A DNA stretch of 64,000 nucleotides from Firmicutes bacterium UBA5010. GTDB lineage: Bacteria; Bacillota; Clostridia; Tissierellales; Sedimentibacteraceae. The notes beneath the pieces are model-generated. The model was given only the letters and a program-made list of their open reading frames with translations. It had not been told where the DNA came from and searched no databases. The position numbers were made by a program, and so were the translations under genes. Below are positions 8,198 through 17,500 of the stretch, in pieces. The DNA is taken from NCBI GenBank assembly GCA_002396645.1, contig DGYI01000044.1:18773-82772 (forward strand), in the 5' to 3' direction. Positions within the stretch are counted from its first letter, which is position 1; each line of letters begins with the position of its first letter.

Positions 8198-9331
8198 TTA
8201 TTTTTCAAGCAACATTTTTATCTTTTGAACAGGGTCCAAAAGCTCGCTTAAAGATTTGTCGGAATTTAAAACATCTATTATGCTGGCAATATATTTTGAC
8301 ATATCAACTTCCTGATACCATTTACGTACTTTTAGCTCCGGAGTTCTATAAATCAAATTTGTTGTATAAACCTTTGAAATCAAACCTTCCTCAAAGGCTT
8401 TGTCAAATCTTGCAAGTCCTTCATTAAATAAACCAAAAGCAGCAAACATATATACCTTTTTTGCGCCTCTTTCACGCAATTTAGCTGCCGCATCAATCAA
8501 TGTTTCACCGGATGCAATCATATCATCTATAAGTATTACGTCCTTACCTGTAATGTCTTCTCCCAAAAACTGATGGCTTACAACCGGGTTTTTACCGTTC
8601 ACTACACTTGTATAGTCTCTTCTTTTATAGAACATACCAAGGTCTAAGCCCATAACTGTCGAATAATAAATACATCTTTTCATCCCTCCTGCATCAGGAG
8701 AAATAATCATCATGTTATCTCTGTTTATTTTTACGTCTGTTTCATTTCTTACAAATGCTTTTATCATCTGATAAGTTGGATGAAAATTTTCAAAGCCGCT
8801 AAGCGGTATAGCATTTTGAACTTTAGGCTCGTGAACATCAAAAGAAATTATATTTTCAACTCCCATATGTACAAGTTCCTGCAATGCAATAGCACAATCT
8901 AAGGATTCTCTCATTTGTCTTGCATCTTGTCTTCCCTGATACAGCATAGGCATAATTACTGTAATCCTTCTTGCCTTGCCTCCTATCGCAGCTATAATTC
9001 TTTTTAAGTCCTGAAAATGATCGTCAGGGCTCATCAATGTTTCCCTGCCGTACATCTTGTATGTCATACCATAATTATACATATCACAAACTATAAATAC
9101 GTCGTGACCTCTGACAGATTCATAAACAATCCCCTTTGCCTCTCCGTTTCCGAATCTTATGGATTTAGCATTTAACTTATAAGTGTTTATCCTTTTTTTC
9201 TTAACCTCATCTTGACGCCATTCAAGTAAATAATCGTCAATTTTTTGTGTCATCTCCTCGACACCGTTCATCCCTATAATCGATAAATCAGCAATAGGCT
9301 CATATTCTTCATGAATATATTCTGCAGACAT
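8198..9331 (-). CDS. prs: Ribose-phosphate pyrophosphokinase, long form
   Basis: Makes PRPP from ribose-5-phosphate and ATP for nucleotide, His and Trp synthesis. The ATP-loop region is MPMLYQGRQDARQMRESL, a metal/substrate His is in SFDVHEPK, and the PRPP loop reads VILIDDMIASGETLIDAA. It is 377 residues against about 315 for the canonical enzyme, with about 60 extra N-terminal residues. The PRPP loop is IDDMIASGET rather than the usual VDDMIDTAGT. This looks like the long paralogue seen in some Clostridia. The ATG at 9331 has GGAGG 6 bases upstream and is preferred to a TTG four codons earlier. Confidence 0.85.
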   Translation of the reverse strand: MSAEYIHEEYEPIADLSIIGMNGVEEMTQKIDDYLLEWRQDEVKKKRINTYKLNAKSIRFGNGEAKGIVYESVRGHDVFIVCDMYNYGMTYKMYGRETLMSPDDHFQDLKRIIAAIGGKARRITVIMPMLYQGRQDARQMRESLDCAIALQELVHMGVENIISFDVHEPKVQNAIPLSGFENFHPTYQMIKAFVRNETDVKINRDNMMIISPDAGGMKRCIYYSTVMGLDLGMFYKRRDYTSVVNGKNPVVSHQFLGEDITGKDVILIDDMIASGETLIDAAAKLRERGAKKVYMFAAFGLFNEGLARFDKAFEEGLISKVYTTNLIYRTPELKVRKWYQEVDMSKYIASIIDVLNSDKSLSELLDPVQKIKMLLEK

Positions 9332-9343
9332 TTGATCCTCCAA

Positions 9344-9730
9344 TTTTATATAATATTATTCACGTAAATTATAATATAAATATTTTTAAACATACGTATT
9401 TTCCCAAGATAATTCTACACAATCTCATTGCATTTTACAATACCAAAATGCATATTTTTTATCATTCCCATAAATCTCGTTTTATATAAGGAATAATTAG
9501 CTTTTAATTATTTCTTTTATGCAATGCCGGGTAATAATATAATTTAAAAAAGGTAAAAATTTTTTAGGCTTTTAAAACAAATTCAGGGAGTAAAAAAGTA
9601 AAACACATTCACTCTATAAAAGAATAGTTCTGATTCTTCATTTATCTAATAGAAAGGAAGAAAGTAGAACTTTATCAGATAAAAAAACAACACCCAACGT
9701 CACATGGTGATCGTCAAATGTCATTTATAA
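9344..9730. other. AT-rich intergenic region
   Basis: About 390 bases without a convincing gene. The only structure I see is the family-B repeat at 9604-9682. The rest is A/T-rich with no clear riboswitch. Confidence 0.6.
9604..9682. repeat. Palindromic repeat (family B, copy 2)
   Basis: Contains CATTCACTCTATA, then AAGAAT-AGTTCTG-ATTCTT, then TTATCTAATAGAAAGGAAG with a facing TTTATCAGATAAA. The first half matches copy 1 at 1457-1480. The last part (TAGAACTTTATCAGATAAA) matches copy 3 at 41408-41430. It is more degenerate than the others. Confidence 0.5.
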
Positions 9731-9806
9731 TGGTGATCCATCCGCGATTCGAACGCGGGACACCCTGATTAAAAGTCAGGTGCTCTGCCGGCTGAGCTAA
9801 TGGATC
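9731..9806 (-). tRNA. tRNA-Lys (anticodon TTT)
   Basis: Complete cloverleaf on the minus strand. The 7-bp acceptor GATCCAT/ATGGATC closes it, the D arm contains AGCTCAGCCGGCAGAGC, the anticodon arm is CTGAC-TTTTAAT-CAG with anticodon TTT, the T arm contains GCGTTCGAATCGC, the discriminator base is A, and CCA is encoded. Confidence 0.97.
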
Positions 9807-9917
9807 AATTATTTATTTTGGTCGTCATTTCAACGACTTTTATATAATATAACAAATTAATACTATTGTCAACAAAAAAATATATTTTTTTACTGGTAAA
9901 GAATTGTAATAATTTTT

Positions 9918-9980
9918 TTTGAGTGAGATATGATTTATTTATCTGAAATCAACATGTGCAATTATCATATCTCACTCAAA
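9918..9980 (-). terminator. Terminator after the reductase operon
   Basis: 17-bp perfect stem TTTGAGTGAGATATGAT/ATCATATCTCACTCAAA with a loop of about 29 bases, followed on the minus strand by eight T. It begins two bases after the transporter stop. Confidence 0.8.
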
Positions 9981-9982
9981 AA

Positions 9983-11068
9983 TCAAATATTGTGAACTTT
10001 TTTAGTTCTGATACTCTTTATAACCATCATTACAAGCAGCAATATTCCCACATAACCGTTAATTACATAAATTATATTAACAAGCTTGTTAAACGGAACC
10101 ATCAATCCTATAAAACATCCTATGGCAGCCAATACAAGTGTTATAATTTTAAATTTATTTGTATTTTCATCTGCTACTCTGGAAGATACTGTCCATAAAA
10201 GAGGTACAGCAGTTGTATAAATACCTCCTGCAACAGTCACTGAGAATATAATTGCAACAACAGGATGAATATTTGCAGCCAATATTAAAGATGGAATCAT
10301 AGATGTATAAACCTGCTCTATATTTGCCATTAATCCCAGTGATACTACAAGTATTGCCGCAAAAAAAGCTGCCGCCCCTAAAACAGCACCATATGCCGCC
10401 TCTTTTTTACTGTTTGCCGTCGCTCCCATTGAGGACATAAAAGATGCCAGCCACAGCATGCAAAACCCTACATATGACCCCGCAGCAAACAGCCAGTTTG
10501 TAGATGCTTTCATTATATCCAAATTCGGAAGCAATTCATTAGCTTTGCTTATACCTGCAGGGTTTTGTAAAATTGCTGTTAATCCTAATAATATAGACAT
10601 AATAACGATTATCGGACCGATTTTTCCTATTACATCGACAATTTTACCAAGTCCAAAAATAACTGTTCCTGCAGAAATAACAGCCATTATTATACCTCCG
10701 ACATAAACAGGCCATCCGTACTGCTGATTTAAAGTCGCGCCTGCGCCTGCAATCATAACTATAAATGACATATATATAAATACAATTGAAAAATAATCAT
10801 AGAATTTTCCTATTTTACTGCCGCAATAATATGTGTAGATATCACTTCCTTTAGGGAATTTGTTTTCCTGTCCGACAGTAATAAAACTAACTCCAACATA
10901 TAAAAACAGTCCAAACACAACTATAGCTCCTGCTACTCCCATATAACCATAGGCAGTAAAATATTGAAGTATTTCTTGCCCTGTGGCAAAGCCTGAACCA
11001 ATTAAAAAAGCAATAAACGCACCAGCAAACGATATCACACGTCCTATTTTTACTACTTGAGTATCCAT
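9983..11068 (-). CDS. YkvI-type membrane transporter of the reductase operon
   Basis: Integral membrane protein, 361 residues, about ten hydrophobic segments. It resembles the YkvI family, distantly related to LeuT/APC-fold transporters. The N-terminal IGSGFATGQEILQYF, an unwound-helix type motif, is the best family mark. It is the last gene of the grdX-proprotein-selenoprotein operon, 85 bases after the selenoprotein, with AGGAGG before its ATG. This position makes it a candidate importer of the reductase substrate (glycine, sarcosine or betaine). That role is inference. Confidence 0.8.
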   Translation of the reverse strand: MDTQVVKIGRVISFAGAFIAFLIGSGFATGQEILQYFTAYGYMGVAGAIVVFGLFLYVGVSFITVGQENKFPKGSDIYTYYCGSKIGKFYDYFSIVFIYMSFIVMIAGAGATLNQQYGWPVYVGGIIMAVISAGTVIFGLGKIVDVIGKIGPIIVIMSILLGLTAILQNPAGISKANELLPNLDIMKASTNWLFAAGSYVGFCMLWLASFMSSMGATANSKKEAAYGAVLGAAAFFAAILVVSLGLMANIEQVYTSMIPSLILAANIHPVVAIIFSVTVAGGIYTTAVPLLWTVSSRVADENTNKFKIITLVLAAIGCFIGLMVPFNKLVNIIYVINGYVGILLLVMMVIKSIRTKKVHNI

Positions 11069-11153
11069 ATATCCTCCTATTATTTGAATAAGGATGCTGT
11101 TGCAGCCTCTTTATCTGCAACAGCTCCTATAATTGTTTAAAATATTGTGCTTA

Positions 11154-12461
11154 TTATTCAAACACCGTTTGACCGTCAACTTCTGTCTGAAGTGCTTTAA
11201 GTGCTCTTTCTACCAATTCTCTTCTTAATTTTTTACTTTTTTCTTCTCCAAGGTTTGGATCTCCTAAAGGATAAGGTATACCAATTGCAGGAATTATTCT
11301 GTTAGCTCCTATTGTTAATGATATCGGCACAACCGTGCACATATGAACCACAGGTATTCCAACTCTTTCAATTTCTTTTACCATCGTTGCTCCGCAACGA
11401 GTACAAGTTCCTCAGGTTGATGTCAGTATAACCGCTCCAACTCCATCTTCCAACAATTTTTTTGTAAATTGTTCCCCAAAGCCTTTTGAATTGCCAACTG
11501 ATGTTCCTGTCCCAGTAGTAGTAACAAAGTAGTTGCAAAGCTCTCCTATTACTCCTTCTTTCTCCATTTCACGAAGAACATCCAAAGGCACAACTAAATT
11601 TGGATTCTCTGTTACAAATGCCCTGTCATATCCTCCGTGTACTGTCATGAATCTATCTTTAGTCAAACTATCCATACCTGTAATGTCATAAACACCGTAC
11701 TTTGTTGCACTTGATGATTCTATTCTGTCAGGATTGCCTTGAGGAACAATACCTCCTGAGGTTACCACAGCAAGTTTTATCTTTGTAATATCCTTAACCG
11801 CAGGATTTGGGGGAACTCTGTCAAATGAAGGCATTGGATATTCTGTTTCATATTTTTTACCGGCAATTTTATCAAGCAATACATCAACAGCTCTTTCTGA
11901 ACCTCTTCTTTCATTGAAATAGTTAACGCGTATTCCTCTTTCAATATATCCTTCCTCGGAAGGTGATAATATTTCTTCTTTATTTACCATCTTTTTAGCA
12001 AGACTGCAAAGCTTGCCCATTGCCTTTCTCATACCTGCTGCTGAAATATCCGTCTGAATAATATGCAAATCTTTTCTGAACATATCAACGCCGGGATTTT
12101 CAGGATACATTCCTGTTATAACCGGAATATTAAGCTCAGTTTCTACAGCTTTTGCAATGGTACCGCAAGCAACACCATATCTTCCCGCATTAAAAGCAGG
12201 CCCTGCAACAAACAAATCAGGTTTATGAGGCTTAATCATATCCAGTATTTTTGCTTTGGCTTCTTCCAGATTTTCTCCAAAGTAGTTATCACCGCATACT
12301 ATGGTTGCAACAACTTCATATTCATCACCCAGTCCTGCTTGAAGGGCAAGTCCGGGTCCTACTGTTCCTATCATTAATTCAGGCATTATATCAGCCTTTT
12401 CTTCTCCGCCTATATTTGCAAAGAATTGATTTATATAGTGGACAACTCTGAATTTATTCAT
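11154..12461 (-). CDS. Selenoprotein subunit B of glycine/sarcosine/betaine reductase (UGA = Sec)
   Basis: Substrate-specific selenoprotein subunit (GrdB/GrdF/GrdH type) of the Stickland reductases, which reductively cleave glycine, sarcosine or betaine to acetyl phosphate together with GrdA and GrdC/D. The reading frame contains an in-frame TGA at 11412-11414 (codon 350). Reading it as selenocysteine joins two parts into one 435-residue protein with AVILTSTUGTCTRCGATMV, the UxxCxxC active site of the family. A GC-rich hairpin follows the UGA (see 11384). Family cues include DLFVAGPAFNAGRYGVACG and FVTTTGTGTSVGNSKGFGEQ. It is 15 bases behind the proprotein gene, with AAAGGAGG before ATG. Sequence alone does not tell which of the three substrates is used. 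Confidence 0.93.
11384..11414 (-). promoter_or_regulatory. Selenocysteine UGA codon and SECIS-like hairpin
   Basis: The UGA codon at 11412-11414 is followed 11 bases later by a perfect 7-bp stem TCGTTGC/GCAACGA with a GGA loop (11384-11400). Bacterial SECIS elements lie just 3' of the UGA inside the coding region, as here. No selA/B/C gene is in the window. Confidence 0.75.
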
Positions 12462-12476
12462 TATTTTTTCCTCCTT

Positions 12477-13763
12477 TTAATATCCCTTAGCTGCAAGCTT
12501 GTTATATCCGTTTGCAATTGTAGATGCTATAATAATTTGAAGTTCTGCCTCGATGCTTCCATCAGGCTTTAAGCTTCCCTCATATCCGCCTATCATTGTT
12601 TCAACGAATTCAAGAGTGCCTATTACCTTATCCATAGGAGGGAAATCTATTATTACATTTCCGTTCCCGCAAGATACCAATGCATCAGCTTCTTCAACAG
12701 CATCTGCCAAGGATTGTGATTTTCCGTCTCTTCCGGGAAACTCATCAGTAATCAAAACTACCTTAACTCCTTTTTGGCTTACCTTTTTGCAGTTCATCAT
12801 TAAGTCTGTATCAGGGTTTCCATAGCCTTCCTCTGTAATAATTACTCCATCAAGCCCTAAGAATTCACATAATTTTGCCGTCATATCAGACGATCTTTCC
12901 TTGTCCGCAAGAAATACATTTTCATTAGTTAATATAACACCTATAAAGTTTAAATCCACACCATGCCTTTTATATAAGTCCTCAATAACAGGATTGTTTA
13001 AGTGGTGGAAGGTTGTTACTTTATCACAAGGTGCAACACAATTACCGCTAATTATTGCACCGTCCATAATTTCAGTAGGATACATAAATGTAGGTACCAT
13101 AACCTTAGCATCCACACCGTAGTAATACGTATCGTGCAAAAGTCCTTGGGATTGCAGCATATGAATATATCCTATCTTAGGAAGATCCGGGTATTGATTA
13201 ATTTGCTCCTGAATAGGTTTTGTTTCATATACAACTATCTCATCAGGCTCAAGATTTCTTCCTGCTTCTCCTATATATGCTGCAACTTTTAATCCCGCTA
13301 TTCTTCCCGCTGCTTCATAATCATGAGTTTCTAACCCTTCTGCAGGCTCTATTACAACACATACATTATTAGTCTGAGAAAATGGAGTGTATTTTGCAGA
13401 AGGTCCTGACATATCTATAAGTCCTTCTTGAAAACCAACTATTTTTCCGCAAGTTATAACAGTCGTTCCCACAAGAGCATGGGTTCTTCCATTTCCTACT
13501 TCTTTAACCTTGTTTATAGTTCCGGGAAACATCTGTCCACTGCCTGAAACCTTTACTCTTGGTTCTATAACGTCCTTTACAGGAGCTATTCTTACCGACT
13601 CACCCGGTCTGGCTAATTCAACATCAGCCTTAATAATTCTGTCATCTTCAAGTACAAGATTTATTATTTCATCCTTGTTAACATAAAGTGTTCCCTTTAC
13701 AACTTCAGTATTTTTTCCAAATTGAACATCATTAATTTTAATTTTGCCTAATTCTAATCTCAA
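12477..13763 (-). CDS. Pyruvoyl proprotein subunit of glycine/sarcosine/betaine reductase (GrdE/GrdG/GrdI type)
   Basis: Proprotein of the substrate-binding B component, 428 residues. In this family the chain is cleaved before a cysteine that becomes a pyruvoyl (carbonyl) group, which binds the amine substrate as a Schiff base. The expected site is seen at Asn241-Cys242 in ISGNCVAPCDKVTTFHH. The first half carries SGSGQMFPG and FQEGLIDMSGPSAKYTPFSQ; the second half carries TEEGYGNPDTDLMMNC. It lies between grdX and the selenoprotein gene in the same operon. Betaine, sarcosine and glycine versions cannot be separated by eye. Confidence 0.93.
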   Translation of the reverse strand: MRLELGKIKINDVQFGKNTEVVKGTLYVNKDEIINLVLEDDRIIKADVELARPGESVRIAPVKDVIEPRVKVSGSGQMFPGTINKVKEVGNGRTHALVGTTVITCGKIVGFQEGLIDMSGPSAKYTPFSQTNNVCVVIEPAEGLETHDYEAAGRIAGLKVAAYIGEAGRNLEPDEIVVYETKPIQEQINQYPDLPKIGYIHMLQSQGLLHDTYYYGVDAKVMVPTFMYPTEIMDGAIISGNCVAPCDKVTTFHHLNNPVIEDLYKRHGVDLNFIGVILTNENVFLADKERSSDMTAKLCEFLGLDGVIITEEGYGNPDTDLMMNCKKVSQKGVKVVLITDEFPGRDGKSQSLADAVEEADALVSCGNGNVIIDFPPMDKVIGTLEFVETMIGGYEGSLKPDGSIEAELQIIIASTIANGYNKLAAKGY

Positions 13764-13845
13764 AATTATTGCCTCCTTTTTATATAAATTCCGATATTTA
13801 CTGCTTTCATCAATATTGCAAATATCGAAACTCTAATCGATAATT

Positions 13846-14247
13846 CTACATAATTTTAAACACAGGATTTTTTACAACGTTTTCAATAAACGATAAATCA
13901 ACTGTTTTAAAATCGTTTAATATTTTGTCATTCCATTTCGGGGTTTGCTTAAATCTTAAAAATTTTTCAGCAGCCTGCAGACTGTTTTCTATGAGCATTA
14001 TGCTTTCATAATCAGCTTTTCCGAACTTCTTTTCAGCAACAACTGTTTTGTAAGGTGTTTGATTCGGTTTAAGACTTCCAGCCATAGGATGTGTAAGAAG
14101 CTTGTACCCAAGATGCAGGTAATCTCTGGTTTTTTCCAAAACATCGATGTAGCTTCTATCCTCTAAAAATACAATCTCATATTTTCCCTTATATTTTTCA
14201 TATACCTTGCTATTGTTTGTAATTATTACTTTGCTCGATGTTAGCAC
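13846..14247 (-). CDS. grdX: GrdX family protein
   Basis: Small protein, 133 residues, of the GrdX family found at the head of glycine/betaine reductase operons; its function is not established. Visible marks are the N-terminal SKVIITNN and a middle GYKLLTHPMAGSLKPNQTPYKTV. It is the first gene behind a sigma-54-type promoter. The start is uncertain: the only in-frame start before the conserved part is a GTG that overlaps the AAGGAGG ribosome site. Confidence 0.85.
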   Translation of the reverse strand: MLTSSKVIITNNSKVYEKYKGKYEIVFLEDRSYIDVLEKTRDYLHLGYKLLTHPMAGSLKPNQTPYKTVVAEKKFGKADYESIMLIENSLQAAEKFLRFKQTPKWNDKILNDFKTVDLSFIENVVKNPVFKIM

Positions 14248-14280
14248 CTCCTTAAATTATTTTTTTCTTGCCTATTTGTT

Positions 14281-14298
14281 AAGCAAATAACATACCAA
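14281..14298 (-). promoter_or_regulatory. Sigma-54 (-24/-12) promoter of the reductase operon
   Basis: Minus strand TTGGTATGTTATTTGCTT has GG and GC exactly 12 bases apart, matching the TGGCAC-N5-TTGC consensus at the key positions. The predicted start is about 24 bases before grdX. An NtrC-type activator gene lies divergently 200 bases away, as expected for sigma-54 control. Confidence 0.75.
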
Positions 14299-14417
14299 CT
14301 ATTAAAATTTGTATAAATATTTTTTTAATATTGATATTTCAGTATGAAAAAAATTTATAATAAATGTTTCTAAGATTTTTTTGTGAATTTCCGAACGGTT
14401 ATAGTGAAATTTTTTTC

Positions 14418-14447
14418 TTGACCGTGAAATAATTTTCATTATATAAT
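14418..14447 (+). promoter_or_regulatory. Sigma-A promoter of the NtrC-type activator, with internal dyad
   Basis: TTGACC, 18-base spacer, TATAAT. The spacer holds a dyad TGAAA-TAAT-TTTCA (14425-14438), which could be an operator or activator site. That role is inference. Confidence 0.5.
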
Positions 14448-14480
14448 CTTAAAAGGTATATAATAGTTGAGAGGTAAAAT

Positions 14481-15860
14481 ATGAACGAAATAAAAATAAT
14501 GATAATAAACAACGAAAAGCATTATATAAGCATTATTACAAATGTACTTTTACAAATTACCAAAAATATATCTGCTGTCCAAAATCTTGATAAAGCATTT
14601 AATATTTTATCATGTGAAGATTACGACTTTGTTATAACAGACTATCATTTGTTTGATAAGAAATATACTATACAAAACTTCATATCACCTTTTCCCAAAA
14701 CAGAGTTAATAATAGCAGCATCAAGTCCTTCTTACAGCGACGGCAGCTATTCATTGCAAAACGGTGCAAGTGACTATATAGATTTAAACAAAGAAATTAA
14801 TACTTTGCCAAATAAAATTCAAAGTATTTTATCCAACAAGAAAAAAAGAGCAGATATGAAAGAAAGTTTATTAAATGGATATCTGTTGAACAGCAATAAC
14901 GAAAGCTACAAAAAAATGCTGCTTCATTGTGAAAAAGTTGCAAATTCAAAGGTCAATATTCTACTTACCGGAGAGTCAGGCAGTGGGAAGGAAGTAGCTG
15001 CTAAATATATACATTTATGCAGTTCAAGAAGCAGCAATAGCTTTGTTGCTGTAAACTGCAGCTCATTTACCGAAACTTTGCTTGAATCGGAACTATTCGG
15101 GCACGAGCATGGCTCATTTACCGGAGCTACAAAAGCTAAGGAGGGTAAGTTTGAGCTATCAAATAACGGAACGCTGTTTTTAGACGAGGTTGGTGATATC
15201 AATCTGACGACACAGGTTAAGCTGCTTAGAGTTCTTGAAACAAAAAAGGTTGAAAGATTAGGAAGTAATATCGAAAAATATATAGATTTCAGGCTGATTT
15301 CCGCAACAAATAAGGATTTGCCGGAAGAGGTAGCCAACAAGAATTTCAGAGAGGATTTCTTTTACAGGATAAGCTCCATAGTAATTAATGTGCCTTCGCT
15401 CAAAGAAAGAACAGAGGATTTGGATAATCTCATTAAGTATTTTCTTGAAAAATCTCAGGAAGAAAATAATATTAAGATTACCGGAATGGACGAGCAAGCC
15501 AGAGATTTTTTATTTTCATATGAGTATCCCGGCAATATACGAGAGCTTAAAAGCATAATTGACAGGATGGTCGTTCTTTCATCTGACGGGATAATCACAA
15601 AAGATGGAATCCCCATTCTTTACAATATAAAAAAGAAAACGTCTCAGCTTTCAAATGTAAATTCATTACATAATCAACACTATAAACTAGCTTCTTTAAA
15701 GGATTTCAGAAGGGAATCAGAGTCAGAATATATACGCTGGGTGTTGGAACAGACAGGCGGAAATGTATCTGAAGCCGCGCAAAAACTGCAAATCAGCACA
15801 CGTCAGCTATTTAATAAGATAAGTGAATACGATATAGACCGGACAAGCAAACGACTTTGA
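14481..15860 (+). CDS. Sigma-54-dependent transcriptional activator (NtrC family)
   Basis: Enhancer-binding protein, 459 residues. Residues 1-120 form a receiver-like domain that keeps a possible phospho-acceptor Asp in FVITDYHLF but looks otherwise divergent. The AAA+ domain (about 135-370) has Walker A GESGSGKE, the sigma-54 contact loop [15 protein letters not shown] and Walker [12 protein letters not shown] Fis-type helix-turn-helix ends the protein ([22 protein letters not shown]). No histidine kinase gene is adjacent, so the signal input is unknown. Its divergent placement against the sigma-54 promoter at 14281 makes it the likely regulator of the reductase operon. Confidence 0.92.
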   Translation: MNEIKIMIINNEKHYISIITNVLLQITKNISAVQNLDKAFNILSCEDYDFVITDYHLFDKKYTIQNFISPFPKTELIIAASSPSYSDGSYSLQNGASDYIDLNKEINTLPNKIQSILSNKKKRADMKESLLNGYLLNSNNESYKKMLLHCEKVANSKVNILLTGESGSGKEVAAKYIHLCSSRSSNSFVAVNCSSFTETLLESELFGHEHGSFTGATKAKEGKFELSNNGTLFLDEVGDINLTTQVKLLRVLETKKVERLGSNIEKYIDFRLISATNKDLPEEVANKNFREDFFYRISSIVINVPSLKERTEDLDNLIKYFLEKSQEENNIKITGMDEQARDFLFSYEYPGNIRELKSIIDRMVVLSSDGIITKDGIPILYNIKKKTSQLSNVNSLHNQHYKLASLKDFRRESESEYIRWVLEQTGGNVSEAAQKLQISTRQLFNKISEYDIDRTSKRL

Positions 15861-16174
15861 TCTGAAAGTTCTGATAAAGCTTATATTTTAAATATATTAA
15901 CTAATATTTATATATACTAAACTAATATAATGAAGTGTTTTTGACTATAGATTAATTTAATATATTTTTTCAGATTTTTTGTTTTATAAAAAAACTAAAT
16001 TCAAATGATATTCAAAATAAAGTTAAAATTCCAACGTTTTATATTTAATGCTTTAAAATTAGCCTAATATTGCCGACAATGGGCCTTAATTGACATTTAT
16101 TTTTTTGTATGTTAATATTTTGTTAATAATATTGTTGCAATATTTGCAAACAAATAACACTATGAGGTGATAAT
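15861..16174. other. AT-rich intergenic region before the aminotransferase
   Basis: No gene. It contains the sigma-A promoter at 16090-16118; the rest is A/T-rich without strong hairpins. Confidence 0.6.
16090..16118 (+). promoter_or_regulatory. Sigma-A promoter of the second aminotransferase
   Basis: TTGACA, 17-base spacer, TAATAT, about 55 bases before the start codon. Confidence 0.6.
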
Positions 16175-17419
16175 ATGTCTATTAATATGGTTGCTGACCA
16201 CGCGAGATGGCCTATAGCTAATGACCCTATATTTGAAATATCAGGAAGAGCTAAAAAAGCTATTGATGAATTTGGTAAGGAAAATGTAATTGATGCTACT
16301 TTAGGTGCATTATATGATGATGACGGAAATCTAATTTGTATGGATTCGGTTTATACTACACTAAAAAATATGCCAAATGAAAAAATTGCTGCTTATGCTC
16401 CTTTAGCAGGAACTCCCGGATTTTTAAATGCGGTAGAAACAGCTTGCTTCGGAGATTACAAGCCTGATGCACATATAAGATCGGTTGCTACTCCGGGAGG
16501 AACAGGCGGTGTTAAGCATGCAATCTGTAACTATACAAATTCCGGCGATGCGATATTGGTCGGTGATTGGTACTGGTCTCCATATGCTACAATTTCCGAA
16601 GAAATCGGACGAACAGTTCAAACATTTACATTGTTTAATGAAGAAGGAAATTTCAACATAATATCTTTCAAAGAGCACTTTGAAGCATTGATGAAAAAAC
16701 AAAAAAGAGTTCTTACAATACTTAATACTCCTGCACATAACCCTACAGGATACAGTATATCGGATGAAGAGTGGGATGAAATTTTAGACATTTTCAAAAA
16801 TGCTGCTAAAGATGAAAATAACAGAGTAATTTTACTGGTTGATACTGCTTATATAGATTTTGCGGGAGAAGGTCAGGAAAGAAGAAAATTCTTTAAAAAA
16901 TTCTCAAATCTTCCTGAAAACTTGTTTGTAATGATAGCATACAGCATGTCTAAAGGATATACTATGTACGGTATGCGTTCGGGAGCAGCTATAGGTATTT
17001 CTTCAAATGAAGATTTAGCTATAGAATTCCAATATTCTTGTATGCACTCAGGCCGCGCGAACTGGTCAAACGGTACAAGAGGAGCTATGGAAGTTATGTC
17101 AACTATATATGCAGACCCTGACAAGCTTAAGGCATACTTGAAAGAAGTTGAAGAAAATAAGCAAATGCTTCAGGAAAGAGCAAAAATATTTGTTGATGAA
17201 GCTCAAAAAGTAGGGCTTAAAACTTTACCGTACAGAGATGGTTTCTTCATAACTATAGAGCATCCTGAGCCTAAAAAACTTATGGAAGAATTGACAAAAC
17301 AAAACTTATATCTGGTTTCTCTTAAAAAAGGTATAAGATTTGCTATATGTGCTGTATCAGGAGAGAAATGCAGAAAATCAGCAGCTATAATTAAAAAGGC
17401 TATGGATGATTTGAAATAA
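16175..17419 (+). CDS. Class I aminotransferase (aspartate/aromatic type)
   Basis: PLP-dependent aminotransferase, 414 residues. It has TPGGTGGVKHAICNY around the cofactor phosphate site, the NPTGYSISDEEW motif, ILLVDTAYIDFAGEG holding the PLP-ring Asp, and the Schiff-base lysine in SMSKGYTMYGMRSGAAIG, which resembles subfamily I-alpha (aspartate/tyrosine) enzymes. GAGGTGAT precedes the ATG. It stands alone between the sigma-54 activator and a terminator. It may feed Stickland amino-acid fermentation, but its substrate is not evident. Confidence 0.88.
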   Translation: MSINMVADHARWPIANDPIFEISGRAKKAIDEFGKENVIDATLGALYDDDGNLICMDSVYTTLKNMPNEKIAAYAPLAGTPGFLNAVETACFGDYKPDAHIRSVATPGGTGGVKHAICNYTNSGDAILVGDWYWSPYATISEEIGRTVQTFTLFNEEGNFNIISFKEHFEALMKKQKRVLTILNTPAHNPTGYSISDEEWDEILDIFKNAAKDENNRVILLVDTAYIDFAGEGQERRKFFKKFSNLPENLFVMIAYSMSKGYTMYGMRSGAAIGISSNEDLAIEFQYSCMHSGRANWSNGTRGAMEVMSTIYADPDKLKAYLKEVEENKQMLQERAKIFVDEAQKVGLKTLPYRDGFFITIEHPEPKKLMEELTKQNLYLVSLKKGIRFAICAVSGEKCRKSAAIIKKAMDDLK

Positions 17420-17436
17420 TATATAAAAACTTTTTT

Positions 17437-17485
17437 AAAGCGCATATCTACAGTTTTAACACTGTAAATATGCGCTTTTGTTTTT
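17437..17485. terminator. Terminator between convergent genes
   Basis: AAAGCGCATAT-TACAG pairs with CTGTA-ATATGCGCTTT; T-rich tracts lie on both sides, so it can serve the aminotransferase and the MerR gene. Confidence 0.85.
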
Positions 17486-17500
17486 GTTGTGAAAATAAAT

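Noticed and set aside
11412..11414. TGA as a frameshift, nonsense mutation or gene boundary splitting the reductase subunit into two genes.
   Set aside because: Read-through keeps one frame, restores the family active site and full length, and is followed by a SECIS-like hairpin; selenocysteine explains it better.
16125..16150. Possible second sigma-54 promoter before the aminotransferase at 16175 (TTGC motifs present).
   Set aside because: No GG at the required 12-base distance from either GC; a sigma-A promoter upstream fits better.
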